From an uncultured Paraglaciecola sp. (GTDB lineage Bacteria > Pseudomonadota > Gammaproteobacteria > Enterobacterales > Alteromonadaceae), in assembly GCF_937123705.1 (NCBI RefSeq), contig NZ_CAKZKO010000118.1:1-64000 (forward strand): 64,000 nucleotides of DNA, given 5' to 3'. The first letter of the stretch is position 1, and every line of letters starts with the position of its first letter. Made by a program: the position numbers and the translations under genes. The notes under the pieces were generated by a model. That model was given only the letters and a program-made list of their open reading frames with translations. It ran no database searches and was not told where the DNA came from. Positions 38,660-46,849 of this stretch are shown here, piece after piece.

Positions 38660-38660
38660 T

Positions 38661-39485
38661 TTAATCGCCCTTAGTGAATCCCTTGGAGATAGCAATAACA
38701 TCTTGATATTCATAGAGTTTATGACCTTCTGCATGGAAGGTTGCAAGTTCTTGTTCTGAGGGAAATGAATAGTAGCTTGCTTCAAGATTGCCTGTGAGCT
38801 TCGCTGCAAGCGTTTCACACTTTCCTGTTTGCTCTATGGTATTTATAGCCTCAATTACGTCTTTGATCCCTTGCTTATAGACCGCTAGTGTATTGAATAA
38901 ATAAGAACGCTGATAATCCACAGTTTGTTTGCTGATTTTTATTATTTCACCGCTATCAATGCCACTATCGTTAATATAATGCAGCGTAGTGCCGCAATGC
39001 GTGTCTTGACTTTGCATGGCTCTGAAAGTCGCCATTACCCCGCGATAAGTAGGTAATTCACCTGAGTGTAAATTGATGACTCCAAACTTTGGAATAGCAA
39101 TCACCGCGGATTGCAAAATCAAACCAAAACGTATTGATACAATAAGATCGGGAGCAAAGTTTTGGACAGTAGCAATCCCTGCCTGACAGTTTATGGAGTG
39201 GACATCTGTTACCTTAATCCCTAACTCTCGAAACCCACCAAAACTTCTGAGTTTTTTGGGGGCAGTGTTTTTTGGGTTTTCTAATGCAGGAAACAGTATC
39301 TGATTAAATAAGTCTTGCTCAAAAAAGGCTAAGTCTTTTAGGCTTTGAGGTTTGTTTTGACTTTTCTTACCCACACTTGAAGATAATAAAACTTGAAATT
39401 GGTATTTGTCTAAACAGCTTTGAAACAACTCATTCAATGCCACATTACTGGCAATATCTCGGTTTGCTAGAACTAATATTTTCAT
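38661..39485 (-). CDS. Formyltransferase-family protein
   Basis: At 274 aa the C-terminal half carries the formyl transferase fold: DLIVSIRFGLILQSAVIAIP, then GVINLHSGELPTYRGVMATFRAM (Asn and His of the family active site) and TTLHYINDSGIDSGEII. The N-terminal third is divergent. It is not Fmt or PurN by these features; sugar-nucleotide or amino-acid formylation is possible. It is the last gene of the minus-strand run starting at 41807. Substrate unknown. Confidence 0.8.
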   Translation of the reverse strand: MKILVLANRDIASNVALNELFQSCLDKYQFQVLLSSSVGKKSQNKPQSLKDLAFFEQDLFNQILFPALENPKNTAPKKLRSFGGFRELGIKVTDVHSINCQAGIATVQNFAPDLIVSIRFGLILQSAVIAIPKFGVINLHSGELPTYRGVMATFRAMQSQDTHCGTTLHYINDSGIDSGEIIKISKQTVDYQRSYLFNTLAVYKQGIKDVIEAINTIEQTGKCETLAAKLTGNLEASYYSFPSEQELATFHAEGHKLYEYQDVIAISKGFTKGD

Positions 39486-39515
39486 TAAATGCCTAGAGGG
39501 TGGTGATCTTTACTG

Positions 39516-39671
39516 TTAATCGTCTTTGTCTTCAAAACGATCGTAAGAAGCATTATTGTCTTTATTAACCTTAGGTAGTTTTTGATTAGCACTTTGTTTT
39601 AATAATAGTATGTTGCCAATTATCAGCCCCAAAACCAGTCCAATAATCACAACTACTATCCAAATATCCAT
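39516..39671 (-). CDS. DUF2897-family single-pass membrane protein
   Basis: The start [20 protein letters not shown] gives 51 aa: one membrane helix, then KQSANQKLPK and an acidic tail ending FEDKDD. This fits the small DUF2897 family of Alteromonadales and Vibrionales. Its ATG overlaps the stop of the upstream peptidase gene by 1 nt (TAATG), which supports this start over one at 39731. Function unknown. Confidence 0.82.
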   Translation of the reverse strand: MDIWIVVVIIGLVLGLIIGNILLLKQSANQKLPKVNKDNNASYDRFEDKDD

Positions 39672-40342
39672 TACACACCTCGGTTTAATATATATTGCTG
39701 ATAAATCTTTGGCATATTGGCCTCTATGCATTCAAACCCTTTAATATTGGAGTGTTTAAGGTTTTCTAACAGCATGTGTTCGTCTAAGTGATGCAACATT
39801 TTGTCGGCGCTGGCTTGAAAACTAAGATGCCAAGGTTCACGGGCGATGCCACCTTGATATTTTGCATAAGGACGTTCAAAACCAAATTTATTGGCGTGCT
39901 CATTTAGCCAAAGGTTGAGCTTAGAACATGGCCCTTGATCGTATTCGCTACATACCAATTGAAAGTTGTGTTGACTTTGTTCGACCGATTTTTTGTCGTA
40001 CACATCTAAATCGCTACCCCAGTGATGCCGACTGGCGCCTGGCAGCGCCGACCAAGTTAATATGGCATGGAGCTTTTTTTCATCAGTAAGAGTTGTAGCG
40101 TCTAAAGTTCGTTCATTTGCATCTAATAGAGTTGATTTGCCAGACCACTTATTTTGCCAAATCAGCCGTTGTCGTTCGAAGCTGCGATAACTGCTGACAA
40201 TTTGTAAATCCACATTATCCTTTGCCGCCGCCTTTTGCATTTTGGTAAAGGCGCTACACACTTCGGGCAAAAGCCGAAAGCCCTGTTGGCATTCGACTAG
40301 TTGACTTGAGTCTTTGCCTAAAACCTGCGCTTGGGTGATCAC
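39671..40342 (-). CDS. M15-family D-alanyl-D-alanine carboxypeptidase (VanY-like)
   Basis: At 223 aa zinc-site motifs are [30 protein letters not shown] (His and Asp) and AREPWHLSF (EPWH). No signal peptide is evident, so it may be cytoplasmic, where it could trim recycled peptides. It overlaps dapE by 4 nt and the DUF2897 gene by 1 nt, so all are co-transcribed. Being next to dapE (diaminopimelate synthesis) fits a cell-wall theme. Confidence 0.9.
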   Translation of the reverse strand: MITQAQVLGKDSSQLVECQQGFRLLPEVCSAFTKMQKAAAKDNVDLQIVSSYRSFERQRLIWQNKWSGKSTLLDANERTLDATTLTDEKKLHAILTWSALPGASRHHWGSDLDVYDKKSVEQSQHNFQLVCSEYDQGPCSKLNLWLNEHANKFGFERPYAKYQGGIAREPWHLSFQASADKMLHHLDEHMLLENLKHSNIKGFECIEANMPKIYQQYILNRGV

Positions 40343-41466
40343 CCCAATAGCCTTTGTAAAATATCTTGATAAATATCGGCAAGGGTATCGAGATCAGCCA
40401 TTTTCACGCATTCGTCAATTTTATGAATAGTGGCATTCACTGGGCCAAGTTCAATCACCTGTGCGCCTGTTGGGGCAATAAAACGCCCATCAGAGGTGCC
40501 ACCTGCTGTAGATAATTGTGTTTCACGACCGGTGCAGTGTTTAATGGCTTGTTGCGTGGCATCTACTAAGTCGCCTGAATCGGTTAAGAATGGTTGCCCG
40601 TTAAAGGTCCAATCTATGTGGTAATTGAGTTTATGGGCATCTAATACTTGGGTGACTCTGGTGATCAAGTGTTGGTCGGTAACTTCGGTTGAAAATCTAA
40701 AATTAAAACAAATGTGTAATTCACCAGGAATCACATTGCCCGCTCCTGTACCACCATTGATATTGGAAATTTGAAAACTGGTTGGAGGAAAGGAGTCATT
40801 GCCGCTATCCCAACGGGTATTGGCCAATTCAGCCAATGCTAGCGTTGACTCGTGAATGGGGTTTCTCGCCAAGTGAGGGTAGGCTACATGTCCTTGAGTG
40901 CCTTTAACCACTAAGTCGCCTGTTAAAGAGCCTCTACGGCCATTTTTAACAATATCACCCACTTCAGCTGTGCTCGAAGGTTCGCCTACCAAACACCAAG
41001 TAATTTTTTCATTACGGGCTTCTAGGGTGTCAATCACCTTAGTCGTGCCGTTGATAAAAGGCCCTTCTTCATCACTGGTAATTAAAAACGCAATGGAGCC
41101 TTTGTGGTCGGGATTGGCTTTTACAAAGTTTTCGGTGGCAACTAACATGGCCGCTAAACTGCCTTTCATATCTGCCGCACCGCGCCCATGAATAAAGCCG
41201 TTTTGTTCAGTGGCCTCAAAAGGCGGTGTTTTCCAGTTTTCTTCTGGGCCTGTAGGCACAACATCGGTGTGCCCTGCAAAACAAAATAACGGTCCCTCTT
41301 TGCCTTTTCGTGCCCAAATGTTTTTGGTATCGGCAAAGGTGAGGTCTTCAATTTCAAAGCCTAATGGCGCAAGGATAGCCGCCATCATCTCCTGACACCC
41401 CGCGTCTTCAGGGGTTACAGACTTTCTGTTGATCAACCCTTTGGTGAGCGCTATGGTGCGACTCAT
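40339..41466 (-). CDS. dapE: Succinyl-diaminopimelate desuccinylase
   Basis: This di-zinc M20-family enzyme makes LL-diaminopimelate for lysine and peptidoglycan synthesis. At 375 aa it shows [12 protein letters not shown] (His), [15 protein letters not shown] (Asp), [13 protein letters not shown] (Glu-Glu), GEPSST and a C-terminal HKIDE His. The stop overlaps the M15 gene by 4 nt, and the start overlaps yffB by 4 nt. Confidence 0.96.
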   Translation of the reverse strand: MSRTIALTKGLINRKSVTPEDAGCQEMMAAILAPLGFEIEDLTFADTKNIWARKGKEGPLFCFAGHTDVVPTGPEENWKTPPFEATEQNGFIHGRGAADMKGSLAAMLVATENFVKANPDHKGSIAFLITSDEEGPFINGTTKVIDTLEARNEKITWCLVGEPSSTAEVGDIVKNGRRGSLTGDLVVKGTQGHVAYPHLARNPIHESTLALAELANTRWDSGNDSFPPTSFQISNINGGTGAGNVIPGELHICFNFRFSTEVTDQHLITRVTQVLDAHKLNYHIDWTFNGQPFLTDSGDLVDATQQAIKHCTGRETQLSTAGGTSDGRFIAPTGAQVIELGPVNATIHKIDECVKMADLDTLADIYQDILQRLLG

Positions 41467-41807
41467 GAGAATATCTCGACGTATTGTGCGGCTTTAAAAC
41501 CTATATAATACTGATTGTTGTGAATTAAAATGGGGCGCTTGATCATGGCTGGGTATTCAAGCAAAAGGGCTAAAGCGCTGGTTTTATCTAATCCTTGCTT
41601 TTGCTCTTCAGAAAGTTGGCGAAAAGTCGTGCCTCTTTTATTCAGCATTACTTCCCAACCCAAGGCTTGCTCTGTTTGTTCGAGCCAATTTGAAGCTAGG
41701 CCATCTTTTCGGTAATCATGAAAATTAAATTCGATATCATTTGTTGCTAACCAAGCGCGCGCTTTTTTGATGGTATCGCAGTTTTTAATGCCGTACAGGG
41801 TGGTCAT
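41463..41807 (-). CDS. yffB: Spx/ArsC-like protein YffB
   Basis: At 114 aa this is a thioredoxin-fold ArsC-like protein with Cys10 in [16 protein letters not shown], followed by DYRKDGL and KRGTTFRQL. The second redox cysteine of arsenate reductases is not evident. In E. coli yffB also precedes dapE. First gene of the operon yffB-dapE-M15-DUF2897. Confidence 0.92.
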   Translation of the reverse strand: MTTLYGIKNCDTIKKARAWLATNDIEFNFHDYRKDGLASNWLEQTEQALGWEVMLNKRGTTFRQLSEEQKQGLDKTSALALLLEYPAMIKRPILIHNNQYYIGFKAAQYVEIFS

Positions 41808-41971
41808 GGTGTCCTATTGGGTTTATCAAAGTAGAAGAGCCCTGACTATAGCGATAAAGCGCAATAGAGGTAAAGGCTGATAACCCATATTGGGTTTAAA
41901 TTTAGACGTTTATGCCCAAAACCAGCAAATTGGGCAAAATATTAGTTTTGTTACCACAGCACTTTGAATGG

Positions 41972-42742
41972 CTAGAGTGGGGGTAAACCCCAGCTTTGCA
42001 GCTGCTTCATATATTCTGCTTTGGGTAAGGCAATATAGAGTGGGTTTTTCTGTGGTCTAAGCCAAGCTAAGAGTTTATCCATTTTGGACTCGTCCATTGA
42101 AGTACAACCCGCAGTTGGCACCTCTGGTCCAAACCATAAGTGCATAAAAATACAGCTACCTTTGCCACTAATGTTATCCATATTGTGGTTGATCACTATG
42201 CCTTTCTTATAAATGCTCTGATTATTATTGTGAATATCACGGCGCATGGGCTCGGTAGAGCCTTGTACTGCCTCTGTACCAACAAGGTTTTCATCAACAA
42301 TTTGATTGTAAAGCGGCGAACCATTTACATCCATACAATAGTGGTTGGCGCTCATTGCGTAGTAAGGCATCTGGGTTTTAACTTTTGGAAGATAGCCAAA
42401 AGTGGTGTGTAGATTAAATATTCCAGCCGTTGCTTTGCCATCCCCTTCATTTTTGTAATAACCTGACTGTTGAGGGTGAAGTCCTAAGCCCCAAGCCAAG
42501 CCAGTTCGGCCTAAATTCACTGGGAATGCTGAGTCTATCTTTTGCCACTTTCCTTGGCTTAGTTCAAATTTTTGCAAAGTGGCTGTGGTTGCGTCCCAAT
42601 CATTCGACACAACTATGACTAATTGTTGCGTGTTTAGACTTTGAAGTAGAGTAAGATTTGCTGCATTTCTCGAGCTACAAGCGCTGAAAAGAGTGACACA
42701 TAGCGCTAAGGTTAGGGTAATAATGGCTGTTGAATTGAACAT
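41972..42742 (-). CDS. L,D-transpeptidase-fold (YkuD) lipoprotein
   Basis: At 256 aa it has a lipoprotein signal (LFSACSS) and a YkuD-type domain with His in CIFMHLWFGP and the nucleophile Cys in VPTAGCTSMDE. Such enzymes form or cleave L,D-bonds at meso-DAP in the periplasm. It is the last gene of the minus-strand arm of the peptidoglycan locus, 23 nt after the NlpC/P60 gene, so a degradative (carboxypeptidase or endopeptidase) role is plausible but unproven. Confidence 0.88.
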   Translation of the reverse strand: MFNSTAIITLTLALCVTLFSACSSRNAANLTLLQSLNTQQLVIVVSNDWDATTATLQKFELSQGKWQKIDSAFPVNLGRTGLAWGLGLHPQQSGYYKNEGDGKATAGIFNLHTTFGYLPKVKTQMPYYAMSANHYCMDVNGSPLYNQIVDENLVGTEAVQGSTEPMRRDIHNNNQSIYKKGIVINHNMDNISGKGSCIFMHLWFGPEVPTAGCTSMDESKMDKLLAWLRPQKNPLYIALPKAEYMKQLQSWGLPPL

Positions 42743-42765
42743 ATAAACTCCGCTTCTTTGAGCTG

Positions 42766-44199
42766 TTATTGTTGTTGAATACTATCTAATGTGATGCGTT
42801 TTATATTGTAGATTTTATCTAGGTAGCTTGTGGTTTTGTTTAATTGCAATTTGATTAGCGGGGTAACCGATACCGCATTCAAAACACCTTTATAAAACTC
42901 TCCGTCTGGGGTCCAGTAGGCTAATCCTTTCACATCATGGATCACTCTAGGTTGGCCGTTTTCTTCACCTAAATACATCATCACGTGACCGGGAATATAA
43001 ATCAGGTCGCCAATTTGTAAGTTGTCAATGACAGCCAATTTAGTGGCAAGCTCAGTATTTTTGTCAAAACGAAAATTAGTCCCGTATTCGCCTTTACCTT
43101 GTTGGCCTGAATTACGTGGCATCAAAATACCAAAAGACTTATAGATTTCGCCCACAAAGCCAGTGCAATCTCGGCCGTTATAGTCATGGCCCCAACCGTA
43201 GCGTTCTCCTAAAAATTTAAAACCTTGGGCAATGAGGTTTTCTGCGGTGTATTCAAGGTAGCCTATATGCACATCTTGGGTACGCCCAATTAGTGCGGTT
43301 TTAATGTGTAAGCGTCCATCACTGTCGCGGGTGGGTAATTTGACCTGGTAACTGCCGGCAGTACTTTGACCATAGAGCTCCCCTTGTTCTTCATCACGAC
43401 GTAAGAGGGGGAGTGTGATCCCCATGTCTAGTTGGACTTGAGAAATATCATCTTGATTTGGTACAAAGCTGGTTTGCACTTTAGCGCCGCTTATCAGTAA
43501 AAAATCTTGCTGCTGGATATAGCTTTGAATTTGTTGTTTGCTGCCAAAGGCTAGATCTTCTTCTAGCATCCAAGCTACATAATGATAGTTTTGTACCAAC
43601 AACCATTTACCATCACTGCTGCTATGCAAAATAGCCACTGCTTCTCCCGGAAAAACGGCGGTTTCTTGAAAGCGGTCTAAATCCAAGTCCATTGCTCTAT
43701 TAAAGACTCTGTCTAAAGTAGGGAAGGTTCTAAGAGATGACCTAGCTGTTACTAATCCATAGGCCACAGTATTTTGCTGTTTTACGCCATTTAGATTTAA
43801 AGCCTTGGTGTACTCCTTAAACTTTTCTGCGCTGACCTGAGTGCCATCAGCATAAAAACGCGCACTTTTAGGCACTGAGCTAATACTATTTATCTTCTTT
43901 AGTAGCCCCTTTTTACTCAGTGTTGTTGGGGTCGCCAATGGGTCAACCATGTGGGGATTAGTGGCAACGAGCTGTTGATTGAATTTATTAATTTCCTGAC
44001 TTTTCATCGATATCCCCTTGTTATTACCGAGCTTGGTTTGCCAGTACTTTGGGTTTAATTGCTGCTGGGTAATATCCGGCACATTGCTACTACTTTGCCC
44101 GAGGCTACTCGTTGTGTATAAAACCAAAAACAGCGCAAAAACATAAAAACGCTGGAACTTTTGAAAGCAATTGTTGGAAACGCGAGATAAATTCAACAT
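42766..44199 (-). CDS. Exported SH3-NlpC/P60 peptidase (YkfC-like)
   Basis: At 477 aa it has a signal peptide, SH3-like regions (about 145-310) and a C-terminal NlpC/P60 domain: Cys345 in YNGRDCTGFVGEIY, His405 in IPGHVMMYLG and His421 in VIHDV. The layout resembles gamma-D-glutamyl-diamino acid endopeptidases that trim muropeptide stems. The start overlaps the upstream kinase stop by 7 nt, tying peptide trimming to amino-sugar phosphorylation in one transcript. Confidence 0.88.
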   Translation of the reverse strand: MLNLSRVSNNCFQKFQRFYVFALFLVLYTTSSLGQSSSNVPDITQQQLNPKYWQTKLGNNKGISMKSQEINKFNQQLVATNPHMVDPLATPTTLSKKGLLKKINSISSVPKSARFYADGTQVSAEKFKEYTKALNLNGVKQQNTVAYGLVTARSSLRTFPTLDRVFNRAMDLDLDRFQETAVFPGEAVAILHSSSDGKWLLVQNYHYVAWMLEEDLAFGSKQQIQSYIQQQDFLLISGAKVQTSFVPNQDDISQVQLDMGITLPLLRRDEEQGELYGQSTAGSYQVKLPTRDSDGRLHIKTALIGRTQDVHIGYLEYTAENLIAQGFKFLGERYGWGHDYNGRDCTGFVGEIYKSFGILMPRNSGQQGKGEYGTNFRFDKNTELATKLAVIDNLQIGDLIYIPGHVMMYLGEENGQPRVIHDVKGLAYWTPDGEFYKGVLNAVSVTPLIKLQLNKTTSYLDKIYNIKRITLDSIQQQ

Positions 44200-45107
44200 G
44201 GCAAAGACTCATCGAGTAAATAACGGGGTTGTAGCTTAGCAGGCAGCATGTGCAATGCGCCGCGCTCTGGGGTGTTTTTAGCCTGCTTTATCCTAGATCT
44301 CAGGGCAGGGCTAAATTTATTTTCAAAATAGGCGGCGAGTCCGCCCGTTAAGACGAGATCGAAAGTGCTATTGCGTAAGGCTCTAAATGATAATTTTTCG
44401 AGATAATCGCTAGCCTGTGTAATTAAATCCACAGCATTGGCATCATTTTGTTTGGCCAATTCAATCACCACAGGTGCCAATGCGGCAAATTCACTCGATG
44501 TGGCATTCAGCATTTTTTGTACTAGGGAATCGGTTGTGGTTAACGACAGTTGCTGTAACACCTTATGATGTAATTCGGTGGTAGTAATCACATTGTCCAT
44601 GGCTTCAAGAGTTGAGATAACAGCGCTGCGCCCTAACCATGCACCTCCACCTTTGTCACCTAACAGAAATCCATGTCCACCGAATTGTGTGACGACACCT
44701 GCTTGAATACACGCGGCAGAAGATCCGGTGCCAATTATTAGCAAGGCCCCATCTTTGGCGCCGTGGGCACCATAACCGGCCGCTGTTAGATCTGTGCTTG
44801 CAGTAAAACTGGCAAAGGGATGTTGCCAAGCTGTGAGTTGGGCTTTTGCGCTAGGAACAAATGCCCCGGCTAATCCGGCTGCTACATGAAGTTGTCCGAT
44901 AGTGGCTGGGCTTAGCTTGGCATCGATTAATGCCAGCTGGACAGATTCAAGCATGGAAACAAAGGTTTGTTTTATATCTCTTGATGCATTGGCAGGCCCG
45001 CTTATGCCACGGCCTAGTACCTGTAATTCAGCGTTGAAAAGGTGGGCACTACATTTAGTGCCACCGCCATCAATGCCAATATACAAAGTTGTGTTGTCAA
45101 TCATCAA
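44193..45107 (-). CDS. BadF/BadG-family amino-sugar kinase (MurK/NagK-like)
   Basis: At 304 aa this is an ASKHA-fold kinase: phosphate-1 loop IGIDGGGTKCSAHLF, LHVAAGLAGAF, phosphate-2 region LLIIGTGSSAACI, and the glycine-rich GGHGFLLGDKGGGAWLGR typical of the GlcNAc/MurNAc kinases of this family. MurQ acts on MurNAc 6-phosphate and no MurP PTS permease is seen, so this enzyme is the best candidate to phosphorylate imported MurNAc and/or GlcNAc. A palindrome shared by the locus lies 43 nt upstream. Confidence 0.87.
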   Translation of the reverse strand: MMIDNTTLYIGIDGGGTKCSAHLFNAELQVLGRGISGPANASRDIKQTFVSMLESVQLALIDAKLSPATIGQLHVAAGLAGAFVPSAKAQLTAWQHPFASFTASTDLTAAGYGAHGAKDGALLIIGTGSSAACIQAGVVTQFGGHGFLLGDKGGGAWLGRSAVISTLEAMDNVITTTELHHKVLQQLSLTTTDSLVQKMLNATSSEFAALAPVVIELAKQNDANAVDLITQASDYLEKLSFRALRNSTFDLVLTGGLAAYFENKFSPALRSRIKQAKNTPERGALHMLPAKLQPRYLLDESLPC

Positions 45108-45150
45108 GGTTTCTCAGTTAATATTATATTCCTTAAGTAAGGTTACCACG

Positions 45151-45164
45151 GGAATAATTATTTC
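45151..45164. promoter_or_regulatory. Palindromic site before the kinase operon (candidate MurR operator)
   Basis: GGAATAATTATTTC: a GAATA-AT-TATTc palindrome with one deviation, 43 nt upstream of the kinase start. Same motif as at 49385, 56087 and 59214. Confidence 0.55.
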
Positions 45165-45214
45165 AACAAGGCGATCTTATAGTGAATAAATGTTATTTCA
45201 CTTTAGGCCTTTTG

Positions 45215-46831
45215 CTAAGGGCCACTCAGTGCTGTAGCGCTGAGTTTGGTAAAGTTTAGATCTTGAAAGTCGTAGCTAAAATCAATGTCTTTGGATGCAG
45301 GTCTTAGGTGCATGCCCTTGACGTTAGCCTTGTGGTCGCGATCTAAATAAATAATGGCATCTGCCTCTAGACTGCGGTCGTGCCAGCGGATTAATAAGCT
45401 GTCTTTATTATCTTGTTGATACAAGGTGCCGACGAATTTTTTGACCCGCTGCGAGCTGATTTTCAGCGCCATTACATGTTTATCAGTGCTGCTATTTTTA
45501 ACTTGCTCAATGAAAAACTTACCCAACCATGGATCTTGGTAGGTGCCAATAAAAGCATCAAAGTCGGTGTTATCTTTATTGGCTAAAACAAACTTGTTGG
45601 TTGGCTTATTTGAGCGGCTAGTGGCACCTGAAGGTTTTTTCAACGGGCTAAATGTTGTTAGCCAATCACTAGTGGTGTCACCTAAGAAAGGTTTCATTGC
45701 GGTATACATCAGAGCGCTGCGTGCGGCACTCGATTGTTGGTTGGTCAGTACCACAAAGCCTAGGTCTAATTCAGGAAACAAGCTAACGAAAGAATACATG
45801 CCAGCTAAGCTGCCGGTGTGGTGCACTTGTAAATAACCGTCCATATCATTTATGCGCCAACCCAACCCGTAGGCACTTAGATGAGTATTGTCTAATCGCT
45901 TGCTGCGTGACGACACGGGCATAATGGTATGGGGTGTCCACATCATCTTGTGTTGAGCTTTAGAAAAAAGTGGTTGACCTTCAGATGTTTGCCCTTGATT
46001 AAGCTGAACCTTTACCCAAGTTAGCATGTCGTTAAGGCTACACTGTATGCCACCTGCTGGAGCAGAGACACTGGGTTTATTTACATCAATAGGGCGAATA
46101 ATGGTCTGTAGTTTGCCATCAACAATACCATGTGGGGTGGCAACATTAGCTTGCTTTTGAGGACTTACCTTACCGGCAAAACAGTGTTTCATGCCTAAAG
46201 GTTGCATGATACGCCTCTCTACAAAAGCCTCCCAACTAATTCCTGTTACTGCCGGGATCACCTCACCGGCAACGATATACAATAAATTGTCGTAGGCATA
46301 ATCACTACGAAACTCGCCTGTGGGTTTGAGGTAACGTAAGTTGTGCAAAACCTCTTGTCGGCTAAAGCTGGAAGGCTCTGGCCACAACATTAAGTCGCCC
46401 GCGCCTAAGCCTAAACCACTCCTATGAGTCAGCAGGTCTATTAGGTTAAATTCTTTGCTTACCCAAGGGTCGTGTAAGGTAAAATCGGTTAAATAATCTT
46501 GAACTTTGCCATGCCAACTGATCTTGCCTTGGTCCACCAAAATAGCCAAGGCCGCCGCCGTAAAAGCCTTCGAGTTTGAGGCGATTTTGAAGATGCTATT
46601 GCTGTCGACTGCAGAATTTTTCCCTATGGTTTTTACGCCATACCCTTGGGCAGCATGCACCTGGCCATTTTTAATTATGCCAATAGCCGCACCTGGGATC
46701 TGCAGCTTGTGCATTATTTGTTGAATCTTTTTGTGATCTAAGGAAGGGGATTTTGCATGGCTGATTAAACTTAAGCTGCTGATCAATAAGCAGTAAGCTA
46801 ATGGTAAAATGGTTGCAGATAGTCTGGGCAT
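45215..46831 (-). CDS. Exported serine hydrolase of the beta-lactamase/S12 family
   Basis: At 538 aa it has a signal peptide, a beta-lactamase-fold domain with SxxK Ser85/Lys88 in KIASNSKAFTAAAL, a Tyr motif in DYAYDNLLYIV and HTG in VHHTGSLAG, plus a C-terminal DUF3471-like beta domain. Such proteins are carboxypeptidases, D-aminopeptidases or amidases rather than true beta-lactamases. It lies 18 nt downstream of the amidase-fusion gene in the peptidoglycan locus. Substrate is probably a muropeptide. Confidence 0.87.
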   Translation of the reverse strand: MPRLSATILPLAYCLLISSLSLISHAKSPSLDHKKIQQIMHKLQIPGAAIGIIKNGQVHAAQGYGVKTIGKNSAVDSNSIFKIASNSKAFTAAALAILVDQGKISWHGKVQDYLTDFTLHDPWVSKEFNLIDLLTHRSGLGLGAGDLMLWPEPSSFSRQEVLHNLRYLKPTGEFRSDYAYDNLLYIVAGEVIPAVTGISWEAFVERRIMQPLGMKHCFAGKVSPQKQANVATPHGIVDGKLQTIIRPIDVNKPSVSAPAGGIQCSLNDMLTWVKVQLNQGQTSEGQPLFSKAQHKMMWTPHTIMPVSSRSKRLDNTHLSAYGLGWRINDMDGYLQVHHTGSLAGMYSFVSLFPELDLGFVVLTNQQSSAARSALMYTAMKPFLGDTTSDWLTTFSPLKKPSGATSRSNKPTNKFVLANKDNTDFDAFIGTYQDPWLGKFFIEQVKNSSTDKHVMALKISSQRVKKFVGTLYQQDNKDSLLIRWHDRSLEADAIIYLDRDHKANVKGMHLRPASKDIDFSYDFQDLNFTKLSATALSGP

Positions 46832-46849
46832 TTAGGCGCTTCCTATTGG

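Noticed and set aside
45215..46831. Acquired class C beta-lactamase (resistance gene)
   Set aside because: The SxxK/Tyr/HTG pattern with a DUF3471-like tail and the wall-catabolic operon context point to an S12 peptidase-type enzyme, not AmpC.
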